DNA of 64,000 bases from Cinnamomum chago (lineage: Eukaryota; Streptophyta; Magnoliopsida; Laurales; Lauraceae), in assembly GCA_038049695.1 (NCBI GenBank), contig CP142456.1:44062001-44126000 (forward strand), in the 5' to 3' direction. Numbering within the stretch: position 1 is the stretch's first letter; each line of letters starts with the position of its first letter. This document shows, in pieces, positions 38,041 through 49,758 of this stretch. The translations under genes and the position numbers were made by a program. The notes beneath the pieces were generated by a model. The model was given only the letters and a program-made list of their open reading frames with translations. It was not told the DNA's origin and did not search any database.

Positions 38041-41000
38041 AGAGCTCCTCGCTCGAGCGATGAGCTTTATCGGTCAAAGGAGATTCACTAGGCAATGTAT
38101 GAGGCCATTTGAGAAAGAAACCATATCACGAAAATGTCATTCGAAGTTTTGGAAATTCAAAGTGTATAAGGAGCCCGAGATGTCCTCAAACTCAAAGAGT
38201 ACCAAATTATTATTAGATCCACATACAGGGTCCTTATTCACTTCAAATAAATCTTGAACCCGATACTTTACCCGAAATTTCAATTGTTTATTGTACTTTA
38301 TCGATCTCGAGATTTATACTACATGCCTTCTTTTCCCGAAAGCATTGAATTACACTTGAAATAGTTACTTGTCTTGAAGTGCATTGCACCACATGAAACG
38401 ACAGTGTGCCCTTGAGCACCCTCGTCCTGCCCGTTTGTTTATTTGTACTCGATTTACTTGCACATGTCTCGATTTGTTATTTGACCTATTAGTCGGCACC
38501 ACTAAGCTTGGATAACCCTGTTGGTCTGATCCACCGACTTAGAGATCCCCCTCTTGTCCCGCCAGCTACAGTTTGGATCCCGCTACCCGGTTATTACTGT
38601 GGTCTTGTCTCGATGCCGCAGATTGCTACTGTGGTTCCCGATGCCCGGCTCGCTACCGTGGTCATGTATAGTATATGTATATGTATTTATAAGATCCATT
38701 GTTTCTCCTCACCTCGAGTGACTGAGATTAGTGCCTAGTTATTGCTCTGTCACTTTAGTGATAGAGGACTTAGCTTCGTGTGGTTGTCATCTTGCTTGTT
38801 TCCCGTTTCCTTGGTTACCTTACATGTTTTACAATGCCTACTTGTATTTGAATAAATGTTTTACTTCATTTATAGAAATTTTTATTTAAACAGGTTTAAA
38901 TGCTTTTGAAGGTAAATTCATTTATTATCATATTGTCATTGTATTTTACCCATTTGCCAAACCGTCGTGTTTGACCCACTCTTTGGTACTCAGGTCCCGT
39001 TGTTGGTTATCCCGAGGAGGCGGTCGGAGAACCGCAGCAGTTAGTCGAGTGGCATACTGATGATGTCATTTAGACATTGGATTGCTAGAGAGAGATAACA
39101 TTTTGGGAAAACTTTTAACCATTCTTTTGGGGAATGGTATTTTGTTTTATATTGGCCTTTGTTGGCCTCTATTTTTGGGGAAATGTAATTAAATGATCTT
39201 TGTATAAACTTTAACTTACCTTTGGGTAACATGCTAATGATCATTGCTCATTCTGATACTTGGTTATACATGCATTATTATCCTGTGGCATGACTTGAAT
39301 TATCAATTTGATTTGCTACACGCTTCCGCACTTAATAGAAATATTCATATATGGTTGTGATATCCTTACCGAGGACACCTGTGGGAAATTAAATAAATGT
39401 ATAGCATTAAACCGATGTGGTACATTATCATCATTAGTGTCCCGATCCTGGATTAGTCTTTCAGGCCTGGTCCGCGGTCGCGACACCTTAGGCCCATTTT
39501 AACCTTCCCCAAATACCCTCATCCTTATCCTATACTTACACTAGCAAGGGGGGGCACCTTGGATGTTTTCCATTCCACCTATTGCTATAAAAGAAACCTA
39601 CTACAAGCTTCCCAAACATTTCCTACACTCTCCCAATCTCATTTCATTACAATTCCCTCCCATCTCTCTCTCTCTAAGTTAGAGATTAGGGTTTCTCTCT
39701 CTAGATCTTGGCCCTCTAATTTCAAGATGCTAGAGCCTCATCTACATCTAGCCATCTACAAGTTAAGGAGCTCATCTCATCTCCTATATCTCTCTTCCCT
39801 CTCCAAGTAAAAGTAATACTCATTCCCTCTTTCCAATTCCCTTGTAGTATAACTCTTTCTCTTAGAATTTCCTTTCTTATGCATTTCTCTCTTTGTGAAT
39901 GGGTGTAGAGATTGTAGATTCAACTATTGGGGTGATCTTAGCGCTATCAGAATGGAGCCCAAACTATTTGAGGAGCTTTCTTCCTAATTAGGCCAGTAGA
40001 CATGCTTAGATTCTCTAATTAAATTGCCTAATATGCTTAAATTGGTAATTACTGTCTTTTATCGTTATTTGGCATGATTTCTGTATCTAGATGGTTGATT
40101 GGATGGTATTATGCATGGATTGATGTTCTAAGGTCCTTTCTTATATGTTATTGGTCATTGATGGATGAGAATCCCCCATTTGGAAGATCAATGGCCTATT
40201 TGTGATGAGATCATGATGTGGGAGGTGTGTTTGATGTTTGGAAGTGATTGGTGAAGATCTGTGAGGTATTTGATAAAGTTTTGATGGAAAATGGAAGAGT
40301 GCGGAATCCTAAAAATATGGATTTCATGTGTACCCAGTCGACCTGGTCACCCAGGCTGTCGATCGGGCACATAGTGGACTAACCCTCAGCTGGGAGCTGA
40401 AATCACGTACAGGGTACAGAACCCAGTGTACCCGGTCGACCGACCACACTGAGGATCCCCTCACCTGTCAGATGTTTGTTATAATGTTCGCAGTGTACTA
40501 GGTCGACCGGAGGACCCTCTAGGTCGACCGAGGACACTGCAAACTCTGTTTTCTGACACCCAGTTAGTTGTCCACTTTCACAGTATGCCAGGTTGACCCG
40601 TGGACCCATGATGTCGACCCGGTACACTGTGAACAGTAATTTTTCGGATTTAGTTTCTTTTTATGATATGATCATGTGTCGGCCCCGTTGACCTTCCATT
40701 TAGACTGTTTGGGATACACTAGACACGAGTCAAGGGCTGGGCTTAACCTTGACCCGTGTAGCCACCTAAGTAGGGTCTTGGGTTGTAAAACGGGACCTAG
40801 TTCAATGGTTATTGATGTCTTATGATGCTAAATACCTACGGGAACACCAAGGATACTTAATAAGCATCTGGGACTCCGTGATCACTGTCTTAGGTGAAGT
40901 GGGACCCTGGACCTTAAGAGAAGGGCAGCGACCACCGATGGATTTGTGATATGTGGTACTTATATTGTGGAAACGGACACTAAGGTCAGCTCGTAGGTCC

Positions 41001-42578
41001 GAACCCTGGATGTAGGCCTCGAAAGGTATTATAAATCAGGGCATTGCACTTAGGCTCTGATCTATGATCATGGTCCGTATTGGATGAAATGTCGGGACAT
41101 TGCACTTGAAGTCCTGACCTGTAATATTGGGAACTTAACAATAGATATTGATTGACGGACTGTATAATGAGATAATACTAATAAAGTGTATAGAGAAGTG
41201 GAGTTTATAAGGGTACACATTATTAACTATTGGGAATCACAAGGATGGATTAACTATACTCGAGCTCCATGCCTCGTACCTTGACTAGTATCATCTCATA
41301 TTAAGGATAATAAGGCTATCCAGATTTGGAGTACCCACACCTAGTGATCTGTAGGATTGTGGACGTACGAGTAGTCTGCCGAGGGATATGATGCCGGCAT
41401 GGACATTGATATTAAGATGTGGTTGAGTACAGTCGGTACCGATGGGTGATTGAGTACCGAGACTGCCAGCATTCAGACCGGGTACATGTGGATGGATATT
41501 GATGTTGATCTGGCACGTAAGAACAATGACTGAGACTTGGCCATGACTATGGATGAGTGTTGAGGTAGATCTAGCATGTAAGACCAATGGCTGAGACTTG
41601 GCTGTGACTATGGACATTGATGGACTCATGTACACTCCTATTCGATGTGACAGCAGCGATGGGTGGCTATCACCACCATGGTTGATGTCCATTGACAGTT
41701 GTTGGGACGACAATGATGGGCTGGCTCAGACCCCCCCCCACGTCCCTTGTATTTCAACTGTGAACGTACCTTTGTGTGCTCTTGTGGACGTATATTGGAT
41801 GTATGATTATTATGTATTGTGGATGTCGTTGTTTGTTGTCTTTAGTTGTCAACATTGTTACGGTTGGATTTGGATACGATGGTTACGTATATAGTAAGGT
41901 TACTTCTACAGGTTGCTTCTGTTACCAGATGACTCTGCTGTGCTTATATGGTTTATATGATATCTTGATGATGATGGCTTCTCTTGTCTACCTAATATAT
42001 TGTATCAAACATTTGTTATGTAAATATCTTGATTATTGTTCATGCACTACACTCTATACCGTTTATGTTGCACTTTGATATTCTATATTATTATCGAGAT
42101 ACTAATCACGCAGGTACAGCTGGGATCAGGTATGGTCTTCTTCTCCTATCTATTTATATAATGTATTTCCATCTAAACATTGCTATTTGCCTAGCTCATC
42201 GAGCCTGACCCAATCCTTGGTGTTTTCAGGTATATTCTCTTATGCTTTCTTTGATTGGTGGTTTGCTTGGCGGCTGATCTGTTGCCGTAGGGTTCAGAGA
42301 ATGATGCAGTTGGTGCATCGAGAGGCGTCTATCATTTAGGTCTCTATTCTTTCCTTTTCTTGTAGCTGGCCGTGTTGGCCTAAGATTGAATAGTTAGTTT
42401 AATTACGGAAAGTACATTGTAATCCCTTAAAGTGAAATAAAATTTTAGGGCTTTGTCCATTTACTTGCTCATATGAGATCCACACTTGATTATATTAATG
42501 GATTTTCCGCATTTCTCAGGTACTTTCTCTTAGTGTCCCGAGATTCGAGGCGCCCGAATCTTGGGGTGTTACACTCAT

Positions 42579-43186
42579 TGGGATCCTTCCTCCTATTTTA
42601 TTTATTTTTTATCGGCTTGGTCACCTCTAATAATGTGGGGGCATAATTGGATTTGCAGAAGTCTGCTCCCACATTCGTTTGTCAGGCAATGGGTGAATAA
42701 TATGCTCACATGTAGCCTGATCTGTATTAAATAAAAAAAATGGGTGACAATATTGTTCAGAGCTCTATCTCCTGCGAGTAATTTCGCTCATAGCTTGTAT
42801 ACATGGAATCTCATCTATTTCCCATCGTCTACATGTACAACTCGTACTTGTAGTGCATATCTTCACCCATCTCTCTCCTTTCAATAATCTCGTACTCATC
42901 ACCCCCGGCAAAGAACATTTCGAAAAAAAGGGGATTGTTCTTGTGTATCATTGAACACTTCTTTATTTTGGGGCAGACAACTCCATCCCATTCAAGACAT
43001 TTTGACCGCCTGATCTGCATATTTACCATCATTTTTTTTTTTTACAAATCCAGTCGATCATATCACATATAGCCAACCCCCTTGATTCTAAGATCATTTT
43101 GTTGAAGTATTTGGTGAAATTATTCTAATTATAGTTTCATGAAGCCATTCCGAAAAATATGCTCATGACCAATTTATCGCCAGAAT
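42579..43186 (-). pseudogene. Mutator-like transposase, middle piece
   Basis: Minus-strand readings include FTKYFNKMILESRGLAICDMIDWI, WDGVVCPKIKKCS and HIIHPLPDKRMWEQTSANPIMPPHY, matching the order of the C-terminal half of MULE transposases (post-catalytic helices, then the SWIM region, then a linker). Several stops and frameshifts are present, and a recognisable intact SWIM CxCnCxH is lacking. It is bounded by the CTCAT duplication of O1 on the left and the AGAAT duplication of L3 on the right. Confidence 0.75.
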
Positions 43187-44489
43187 TGTCACGTCCCCAA
43201 AAATACAACCATGGGATAACATGAAAAATAGAAATAAATATTCATTTTCCTGTGTTTAATACAACACAAGCTTCCAAAAGTGGACCCACATATTGCAAAC
43301 CGTGGTAAGTCAAAATAAATTTCATTAAATTCAACGGAAGCGTTATTCAATTGGTATCCAAGGTTCATAATTAAGATCCAACACCATCATCAGATGAAGA
43401 AATAATAATTAAGTTGCAGAATAAATCAAATAATTACTAAAGAAAAGTTTATCATTAAAGAAAATTCATCTAAAGAAATTCTAAGATGGCGTTCTCTCCC
43501 AGGTAGGCTCAGACGGCTCCGTAGCCATCTCCGGCTCTCACTCAGGTTCGTCAACTGGTTCAAACGCTTGAAACGTTTGACCATCATCCGTCTCCACATT
43601 AGGGTAGGGGTTGGTACCTATGCACCAATAAACAAAGTAAACAGCAAGTACGAAAGCATAATTCATAAATAAAATACAAGATCAATATGAGTAATGACAG
43701 GTAATGATCATAAGAGATTAACAATGGAACAATGATGAAAAGAACGTATAACCTAAATCCAATCTACACAATAGAGCAATACAATAATCAAACAGAAGCA
43801 CTGCTACTGCTTTGGGTGGTCAACCCTAATCATAAAGCGGGAAAACCCGTTCTAAGGCCGGCGGTCATAAACCGGTTCGAAATCGAAATCAAAGGCCGGA
43901 TAAACCGGTTCGAAATTCAGATATTAGAGTGTCCATACACATCGGTGATCAGCCGTCCACATACAACTGCAGTCGTTCGAATATGACCAAATCAATATAC
44001 ATATATATACATATCATAGTAGAATAGACCTAATGATCAGTAATGTTCTTGACACAGAAACCTAAGTCAAAGTGAAAGGCTGGCTGCACAATAATTCATA
44101 ATCGAATATCAAACGAATAATTCAAATAAACCTCTACAATATCTCAATCGATTGCCATGCCACATCACGGTCCATATCAAATCAATCATAAGGTATGCAA
44201 CTAATAGACCAATATCAAACTCAATCATGTATGCGAATCCGAATGTCAAAGAATAATCACAAGCCAATCCTAAGGCACTACAAAAAAAAAGGACTTTTAG
44301 TCTCGCTTTTGAATTGAGCTTTTGTGTCGCTTTTACACTAAAGTGGCACAGTATGGTCTGATGTGTCACTTTAGAGGAGGAGAAACGAGGAGGAGGTTTG
44401 TTGTGTCACTTTTTTACACAAAATAAATCTATGTCTCATTTTATTGTTAAAGTGACATTAGCGGAGCAAATTTTTAAAATAATCCAACC

Positions 44490-44965
44490 TGAATATTGAG
44501 GATGGTTTGCCCCACTAAACAAAAGTAACACAAGAGACGATCGACAGGTGCAAATCATCTCTGCACCCCCATCCCTCCAATCCTCACGCACCTCAGCAGC
44601 CCCATCCCTCCAATCCTCCCCTGCATCATCTCCATTCACACAACCCAGGCGATCACCTTCAGCCCTGCGCATCATCAGCCAGCCTCCCATCTCCATCTCC
44701 ATCGCAGCCATCCAACCTCCTTCTCTCTTCTCTCCTCACCAAACCCGGCCGCCACCCTCTGCTCCATTATCTTCCTCCGCCAGACACAAGCAGCAGCAGC
44801 CCCGGCCCACACGCAGCACCTTCTTCCGCCTCCTCGAGCCGCCCCTGCACCAGGTACACCCCTCCCTCTTCCTGCACACCGCACACACTGCCCATGCACC
44901 ATTCCCCCTCTCCTCTCTCCAACAAAACCCTAAAACGCAACAAATCAAACCACATACAAAGAGAG
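44490..44965 (+). promoter_or_regulatory. C-rich leader upstream of the captured BRCA2-like gene
   Basis: Very pyrimidine- and CCA-rich sequence with a repeated CCCATCCCTCCAATCCTC word at about 44568 and 44602. It ends in AACCCTAAAACG before the ATG at 44966. It looks like a captured 5' UTR and proximal promoter. Long open frames on both strands here are compositional. Confidence 0.5.
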
Positions 44966-46923
44966 ATGAATCCGACTTATCCGACATGGCGAATACTACC
45001 TGATTCCGATAAACAGTTTCGCTGGAGCGTTTGCGATCGAGATGATGAAAAATGCAACAAAACCCTAATCCCCCAACGAAACCCTAAATCTAATCTCCCT
45101 TCAATGTCCGATCTCCTCCTTCAAGGTAATCTTTCTATTCCACCCCTCTTTCTCTCTCAATCTCTGTGTAATCGAAGCTCAGATCAACGTTCTTGCAGGG
45201 CATTCAAGGATCCGCAATGAAAGCGGCACCGAGGACAGCGCTCCAATGTTCCGTACCGGATCGGGTAAATCCGTTACGGTGAAGCACTCTTCAATCCAAA
45301 AGGCCTTGTCTGTTATTGGAGACAGGGATGATGAGATTGCGCCGATGTTTCCAACCAAATTGGGGAAATCCATTGCGGTGAAAGATTCTTCAGTTAGACA
45401 TGCTTTGGATGTAATTGGAGATGGAAATGTTGGAGCTGTGAAAGCTGGTGCAGTGGAGGGATCTTTGGTTGGGAAGGCGGCGCCTGTTATTGGAGGTGGA
45501 AGTGATGATGGCAGATCAATGTTTCGAACAGCATCGGGGAAGTCTGTTGCGGTGAAGGAGTCTTCAATTAGGAAGGCGCTGGCTGTTTTTGGAGATGAAA
45601 GTGACGATGTTGGTGTTGTGCCGATGTTTCGGACTGGATCAGGGAAAGCTGTTGCGGTGAAAGAGCATTCGATGATGAAGGCATCGTCCGTTCTTGGAGG
45701 AGAGATTTCAGATAGAGGTGACAATCAGAACAACCTGGTTTGTTTATTCCTAATTTGCTTTTGTTTTGGCGAGTGATCAGATGATCAGCAACAGAGATTT
45801 TGATAAAGTCATGATCTGCCTTCATCGTCTGGGAATTGGAAATTCTAAGTGGTTCAGGAAACACACATTTATTGGTTAGAAGATCAAATTCTGAGTAACT
45901 GGAAATTTGGAAATGATTTTCCATGAAGTCAAATAAAAACTTGATTTTTTTTTTAAATTCTCATCCTGCTCAGGTTCATTGGCTTCTCCAATTAATGGGG
46001 GGCCTTATTTGGATTTTCTATATTGTTTATCCTGTGGTCTCAATTGTGAATAACCTCAAGAAATGTGGTAATGGGTCATGGGACAATCTTAGCTTTCTGG
46101 TCTGTGGACAGGTGGAATGGGGCCTCTGTTATCTTTCTTCTTCTTTTTTTCCCTATTTTATGTCTATCTATTTTTGTGATTTCCACCAGAACTGCACCAC
46201 AACACATCATTTGGAATAGGAGATAAAGAATGAAGTAAAATAGATGTGTGCCTACCATTACCTGAGATGCCTCATTTCAATTTCAGAGATTTCATTTTCA
46301 GGTGTTGGGAAGCAAATATCACAGTAAGCTGCTCGAGTTTGTTGATCGAAGGTGTTGTATGAAATGCATATGTTAGATGGAGAGCTTTCTTGCTTGTTCT
46401 AGACATCTGGTGACTCAGTTCTCCCTAATTCTGCAGTAATTTGCCAAAGGTTTTGGGTGGAGATTGCACTTGTTCTGACTATGGAGATTGCCTTTTGAAA
46501 GACATTGGACCCTGGAACAATCCAGAAATTACAGGCATTTTGGAGGTTAAGAGTCTCAGTCCTTATAGTGGTTTCTTTAGCTTGAAAAGTCTTATTTTCT
46601 TTTCACATGCTTTGCATAGTTTTGTCATTTCTGAGATGAATTGTTTGCTTTCCACAGGCAATTCTTGTTAAAGAGCAGCACTCTGGCAATGAGGTGACAA
46701 GCAGTATGAGTTTCAAAGAAGCTTTGGTACCTAATATTGTAGACAGCATGAGTTCTTTGTGGAATTTCCTTTCTTAAATGTTTTCTAGAAGCTTTTGAAG
46801 GCATGTATATTTTTTTTCATAATACTGTTATACACGTTTGTTATTTTGCAGGAAAATTTTGATGAGGAAACCAATTTTAAGAGTGAAGGAACTGATAATG
46901 TGTTGTTGGAAGAAGAAAACAAT
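44966..46923 (+). pseudogene. BRCA2-like: BRCA2-like N-terminal gene fragment with BRC repeats
   Basis: Exon 1 (44966-45125) encodes MNPTYPTWRILPDSDKQFRW...SDLLLQ, like the start of plant BRCA2. Removing a GT-AG intron joins it in frame to exon 2 (45199-45737). Exon 2 holds four BRC-like units: FRTGSGKSVTVK (from 45246), FPTKLGKSIAVK (45349), FRTASGKSVAVK (45522) and FRTGSGKAVAVK (45627), each followed by SS..KAL.V.G-type helices. Candidate further exons are 46437-46545, 46658-46726 and 46852-46923, all with AG/GT borders. BRC repeats bind RAD51; BRCA2 loads RAD51 in homologous recombination. The DNA-binding C-terminus is absent. Retained introns mean it was copied as DNA. It lies inside CACTA TIRs, so I read it as a captured fragment rather than the resident gene. 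The phase of exon 3 is uncertain. Confidence 0.75.
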
Positions 46924-47701
46924 GTAAACTTCCACTCTTGATGCCATATTTTTATTATTATTACTATTATACTACTACTAATGCTATTATTATTATTATT
47001 GTTGTTGCCATTGTTGTTGTTGTTGTTATTATTATTGTTATTTATACTTCATGCTAAAAAATGTGATATATGAACATTGATTTGTTTATTAGTAACAGGA
47101 CTACCTGCCAAATTAAAGGCTTAGGATGGGGAAACTTTATTTGAGTGGATACTTTGAATGCTTTTATAAAGAAGGTTTCTAACTCCATACAAAATAGTCA
47201 AACAGCATGTTAAAAAATTCCATCCATGTGCACAAATATGCAAGTTAGAAAAGGAAATAGACCCACTTTGACTTCATGTGGTTGATATGTTGGCAAACAT
47301 GATATTCATATAGTTCATGTTTATCTCAAACGTTAACTGGGATAAATCAAAGTTTTAATCTTTAAAAAATAAGCAGTTTTTTTTTTCTTAGAAGAAAAAA
47401 ATCCCTTTAAAACAGAGTATGAGTTTTTTTTCATTTGGTCTAGCATGTAGCACAAATAGAAATATTGTTTGAATGAATTTTTACAAAGAGATGAAGCAGT
47501 ACTGATGGAAGGTGTACGTTTCTCAACTTCGTGCAATGAATTCTCATAAAGAGATGAATATTAGTATAGTTCTGGAGGGAAGTATTGGTTACTTTGCTTC
47601 ATATCAAATTTTCTTTACTTTGTCTTTGGTTTTGAAATCATCAATAGAGAAATTCATTAAAAAAAGAAGAGGAAACGTCCATGTTGAGAGGATATACCTG
47701 A

Positions 47702-47754
<53 letters not shown>

Positions 47755-47827
47755 GGAAATATTCATGTGTGTGTGTGTTTTGGGACCTCTCAGTGAATTA
47801 AAAACTTGGGACTTCAACCCATGGATG
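46924..47827. other. Non-coding captured or intronic sequence with a microsatellite
   Basis: AT-rich, with ATT/GTT runs (46955-47045) and a (CT)n(AT)n tract at about 47703-47752. Nothing coding is supportable. Probably intron or spacer of the captured gene segments. Confidence 0.5.
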
Positions 47828-48420
47828 TGTTAGGGATTTTGTATTTGCAATTTGATGGATGCATTAACATATTCATATCATTTGAATTTACACTCTTGCA
47901 TTGTTTTAGAAAACCTTGAAATCTGGTTTTATACATGCATTGCTTTTAAGAATTGTAAAAGTATTGTTTTATGCATGTTTTGTTTCTAAACTTGGATGCA
48001 TTGATTTTAGAATTCAAACTCTTTTGAAAACCTAATTCTTTGTGAATTATATTTGGAAAATCAATTTGAGAAGTTAGGTTTATCCATTGCATACATTCAT
48101 CATTTTCAGAATCAGTTTTATATGCATTCTCATTTGAAAAGAGTTTTATCAAATCAAGCTAGCCTTTGGTTTTAAACTTTTGAATCATTTTAGGCTCTTT
48201 GTGTTTCATCTTTTTAAACATCTTAGAACGACTTATAACATGTTATTTAAGCTTGATTTAGTGGCCAAAAAGTTCCCCAAAGAAATACCTTCAAATGTGC
48301 AAAAGTTGGAAATTTTGCAAAAGGGGAGTGACCTGGCAGTGTCGCCGATCGACCGAGACCTGCTTCCCGGTCGACCGGGAACACTGTCGGTCGAGTGGGC
48401 AGTTTCTGAACTGTAACTTG

Positions 48421-48446
48421 ACAACGGTCAGAAATATGACCGTTGT
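48421..48446 (+). promoter_or_regulatory. Perfect inverted repeat with two AACGG (MYB-type) cores upstream of the TATA box
   Basis: ACAACGGTCA, a 6-bp spacer, TGACCGTTGT, 67 bp upstream of TATAAA (48513). AACGG followed by YYA is the core of the plant mitosis-specific activator element bound by three-repeat MYB proteins; the function here is inference. The arrangement recurs at 53931-53956 and in degraded form in other E LTRs (for example 20916-20940 reversed, 27508-27531 and 37515-37541). Confidence 0.55.
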
Positions 48447-48512
48447 GCTTACTCGGTCGACCGAGACCTCTTTGCAGGTCGACCGAGGACTAGCCGTTGG
48501 GCACTTTTTGGC

Positions 48513-48518
48513 TATAAA
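48513..48518 (+). promoter_or_regulatory. E3 LTR TATA box
   Basis: TATAAA about 30 bp downstream of the palindrome cluster. Conserved at the same place in the 3' LTR and as TATAAAT in E2. Confidence 0.7.
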
Positions 48519-49645
48519 GTCCATTCTTTTCCAACCTTTTTCAAGGCTTGACACATGAACCTTTGAGACCATTTTGGAGCCATTGAAAGGGGATGAAGTT
48601 GGAAAGGCTAGAAGGTCATTAGGAGAGCTAAAGCTTGGATTAATGAGTTAAACCACCAAGTAAGCTCTACCTTTCTTTATCATAGTTTACATGCTTGTTT
48701 AAGTTATTGGTAAATGTTTTTATGCATGATAACTATGATGTGTTGAATCCATTCTACCCTTCATCTTTGATATTCAAGATTGGATTCATCACTTTGATTT
48801 CAACCCAAGTTTTGTTTTAAACTTTCTTAATCATGCTTAGCCTAAATCTTTGATTTCTTTTATTGCATGATTATTTCACTTGGTTAAAACTTCCCTTGTT
48901 GTTTTCATTCATTTAATCTTTAGTCAAATTAGTTTTGAAAACAACATTGCACATGCATCACTTGATTAGGCTTAAACACTTTCATACAACTTGTGATCTT
49001 TAGATTTTCATATCATTCACAAGTGTGTAATTGTTCAAGTGATTTGCATAGAACTTCAATCATATCTTTTTGTGCCTTAAACTTTCGAATTGCATTAAGC
49101 ATAAATTGATTGAGCTTAAATTGAATCTCTTAGAGTGATCTTTTGTGAAGACACTTTCTTAGAGAAATCTTTATTTGTAAAGGTTATTGCTTAGCCTAAG
49201 AAAAGCATCTTGTAAGGTTATTGCTTAGCCTAAGAAAAGCATCTTGTAAGGTTATTGCTTAGCCTAGGAAAAGCATTTTGTAAAGGTTATTGCTTAGCCT
49301 AGAAAAGCACATTGAGAGGTTGTTGTTTAGCCTAGAAAAACAACATTGTAAGGGTTATTGCTTAGCCTAGTAAAAAGCATAAATAGTGGAAATCCGGTGG
49401 GGTGATTAGATCACAAGCCGGTAGTGGACGTAGGCATTGAGGCCGAACCACTATAAACCTTGGTGTTGTGGTGCTTGCTTTTGTGGTGATTGTTTTATTA
49501 GCTTCCGCATATTGTTTGATTAATCATCACATGTGACTAGTTTTTGTTAAGAAGTTAAATTTGTTTTAAATTGGTCACAATTGTAGCTCACCCTATTCAC
49601 CCCCCCCCCCCCCCCTCTAGGGTTAGGATCTCAAGGACTTTCAAT

Positions 49646-49657
49646 TGGTATCAGAGC
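49646..49657 (+). other. E3 primer-binding site (tRNA-iMet)
   Basis: TGGTATCAGAGC, 2 bp after the LTR. Confidence 0.95.
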
Positions 49658-49758
49658 CTCGTGCTCTATCTTATATGATCAAGTGTTTGGAACTCTTGAT
49701 TAGGTGTAAAAACCTAGAGTTTAAACCCTAGTGTTGTGCTTCCATAAAAATCATTAGA

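Larger units (their letters stand above)
25976..39485 (+). mobile_element. Solo LTR of the L2 family, TSD CCTTA, split by E2
   Basis: The ends are TGTAAGACCCCGACCC and GGTCGCGACA. Perfect TSDs CCTTA flank it at 25971-25975 and 39486-39490. Its own sequence is 25976-27098 and 37752-39485. TATATAAG at 26481-26488 followed by a long leader looks like its promoter. XhoI-type palindromes (TCGCTCGAGCGA) lie near 38048. The fragment 38500-38660 matches, in reverse, 30530-30660 of the other L2 copy. No PBS or coding domain is seen. Confidence 0.88.
25538..42573 (+). mobile_element. Solo LTR O1, TSD CTCAT, hosting a nested stack
   Basis: It starts TGTAAGGACCCG and ends GGGTGTTACA, flanked by perfect CTCAT duplications (25533-25537, 42574-42578) inside a transposase reading frame. 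Its own sequence is 25538-25975 plus 39491-42573, about 3.5 kb, without a PBS or coding domain, hence solo LTR. A TATAAAAG at 39586-39593 followed by a CT-rich leader suggests plus-orientation transcription. GTCGAC palindromes cluster at 40335-40625. Near the end, GATTCG and CGAATC at 42543-42560 form an inverted repeat. Confidence 0.88.
47828..49643 (+). mobile_element. E3 5' LTR
   Basis: TGTTAGGG...GGACTTTCA. GTCGAC-type palindromes at 48345-48490 surround a perfect inverted repeat of ACAACGGTCA (48421-48430/48437-48446). TATAAA at 48513-48518 marks the likely promoter. About six TTAGCC repeat units cover 49170-49385. A long C-tract at 49600-49615 precedes the CTCTAGGGTT end block. Confidence 0.95.

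Noticed and set aside
41291..42078. 140-, 98- and 100-residue frames in O1
   Set aside because: Overlapping frames on opposite strands inside an LTR, with no recognisable domain and repeated short words.
44548..45003. Pro/Ser-rich 151-residue frame and opposing Trp/Gly-rich frames
   Set aside because: A pyrimidine-rich 5' leader gives open frames in several phases; the supported start is the ATG at 44966, whose exon joins the BRC-repeat exon.
47703..47752. (CT)n(AT)n tract as a regulatory site
   Set aside because: A simple microsatellite; nothing else supports function.
49170..49385. CRISPR-like regular repeats
   Set aside because: Units are adjacent with no unique spacers, in a plant LTR; they are tandem LTR repeats.
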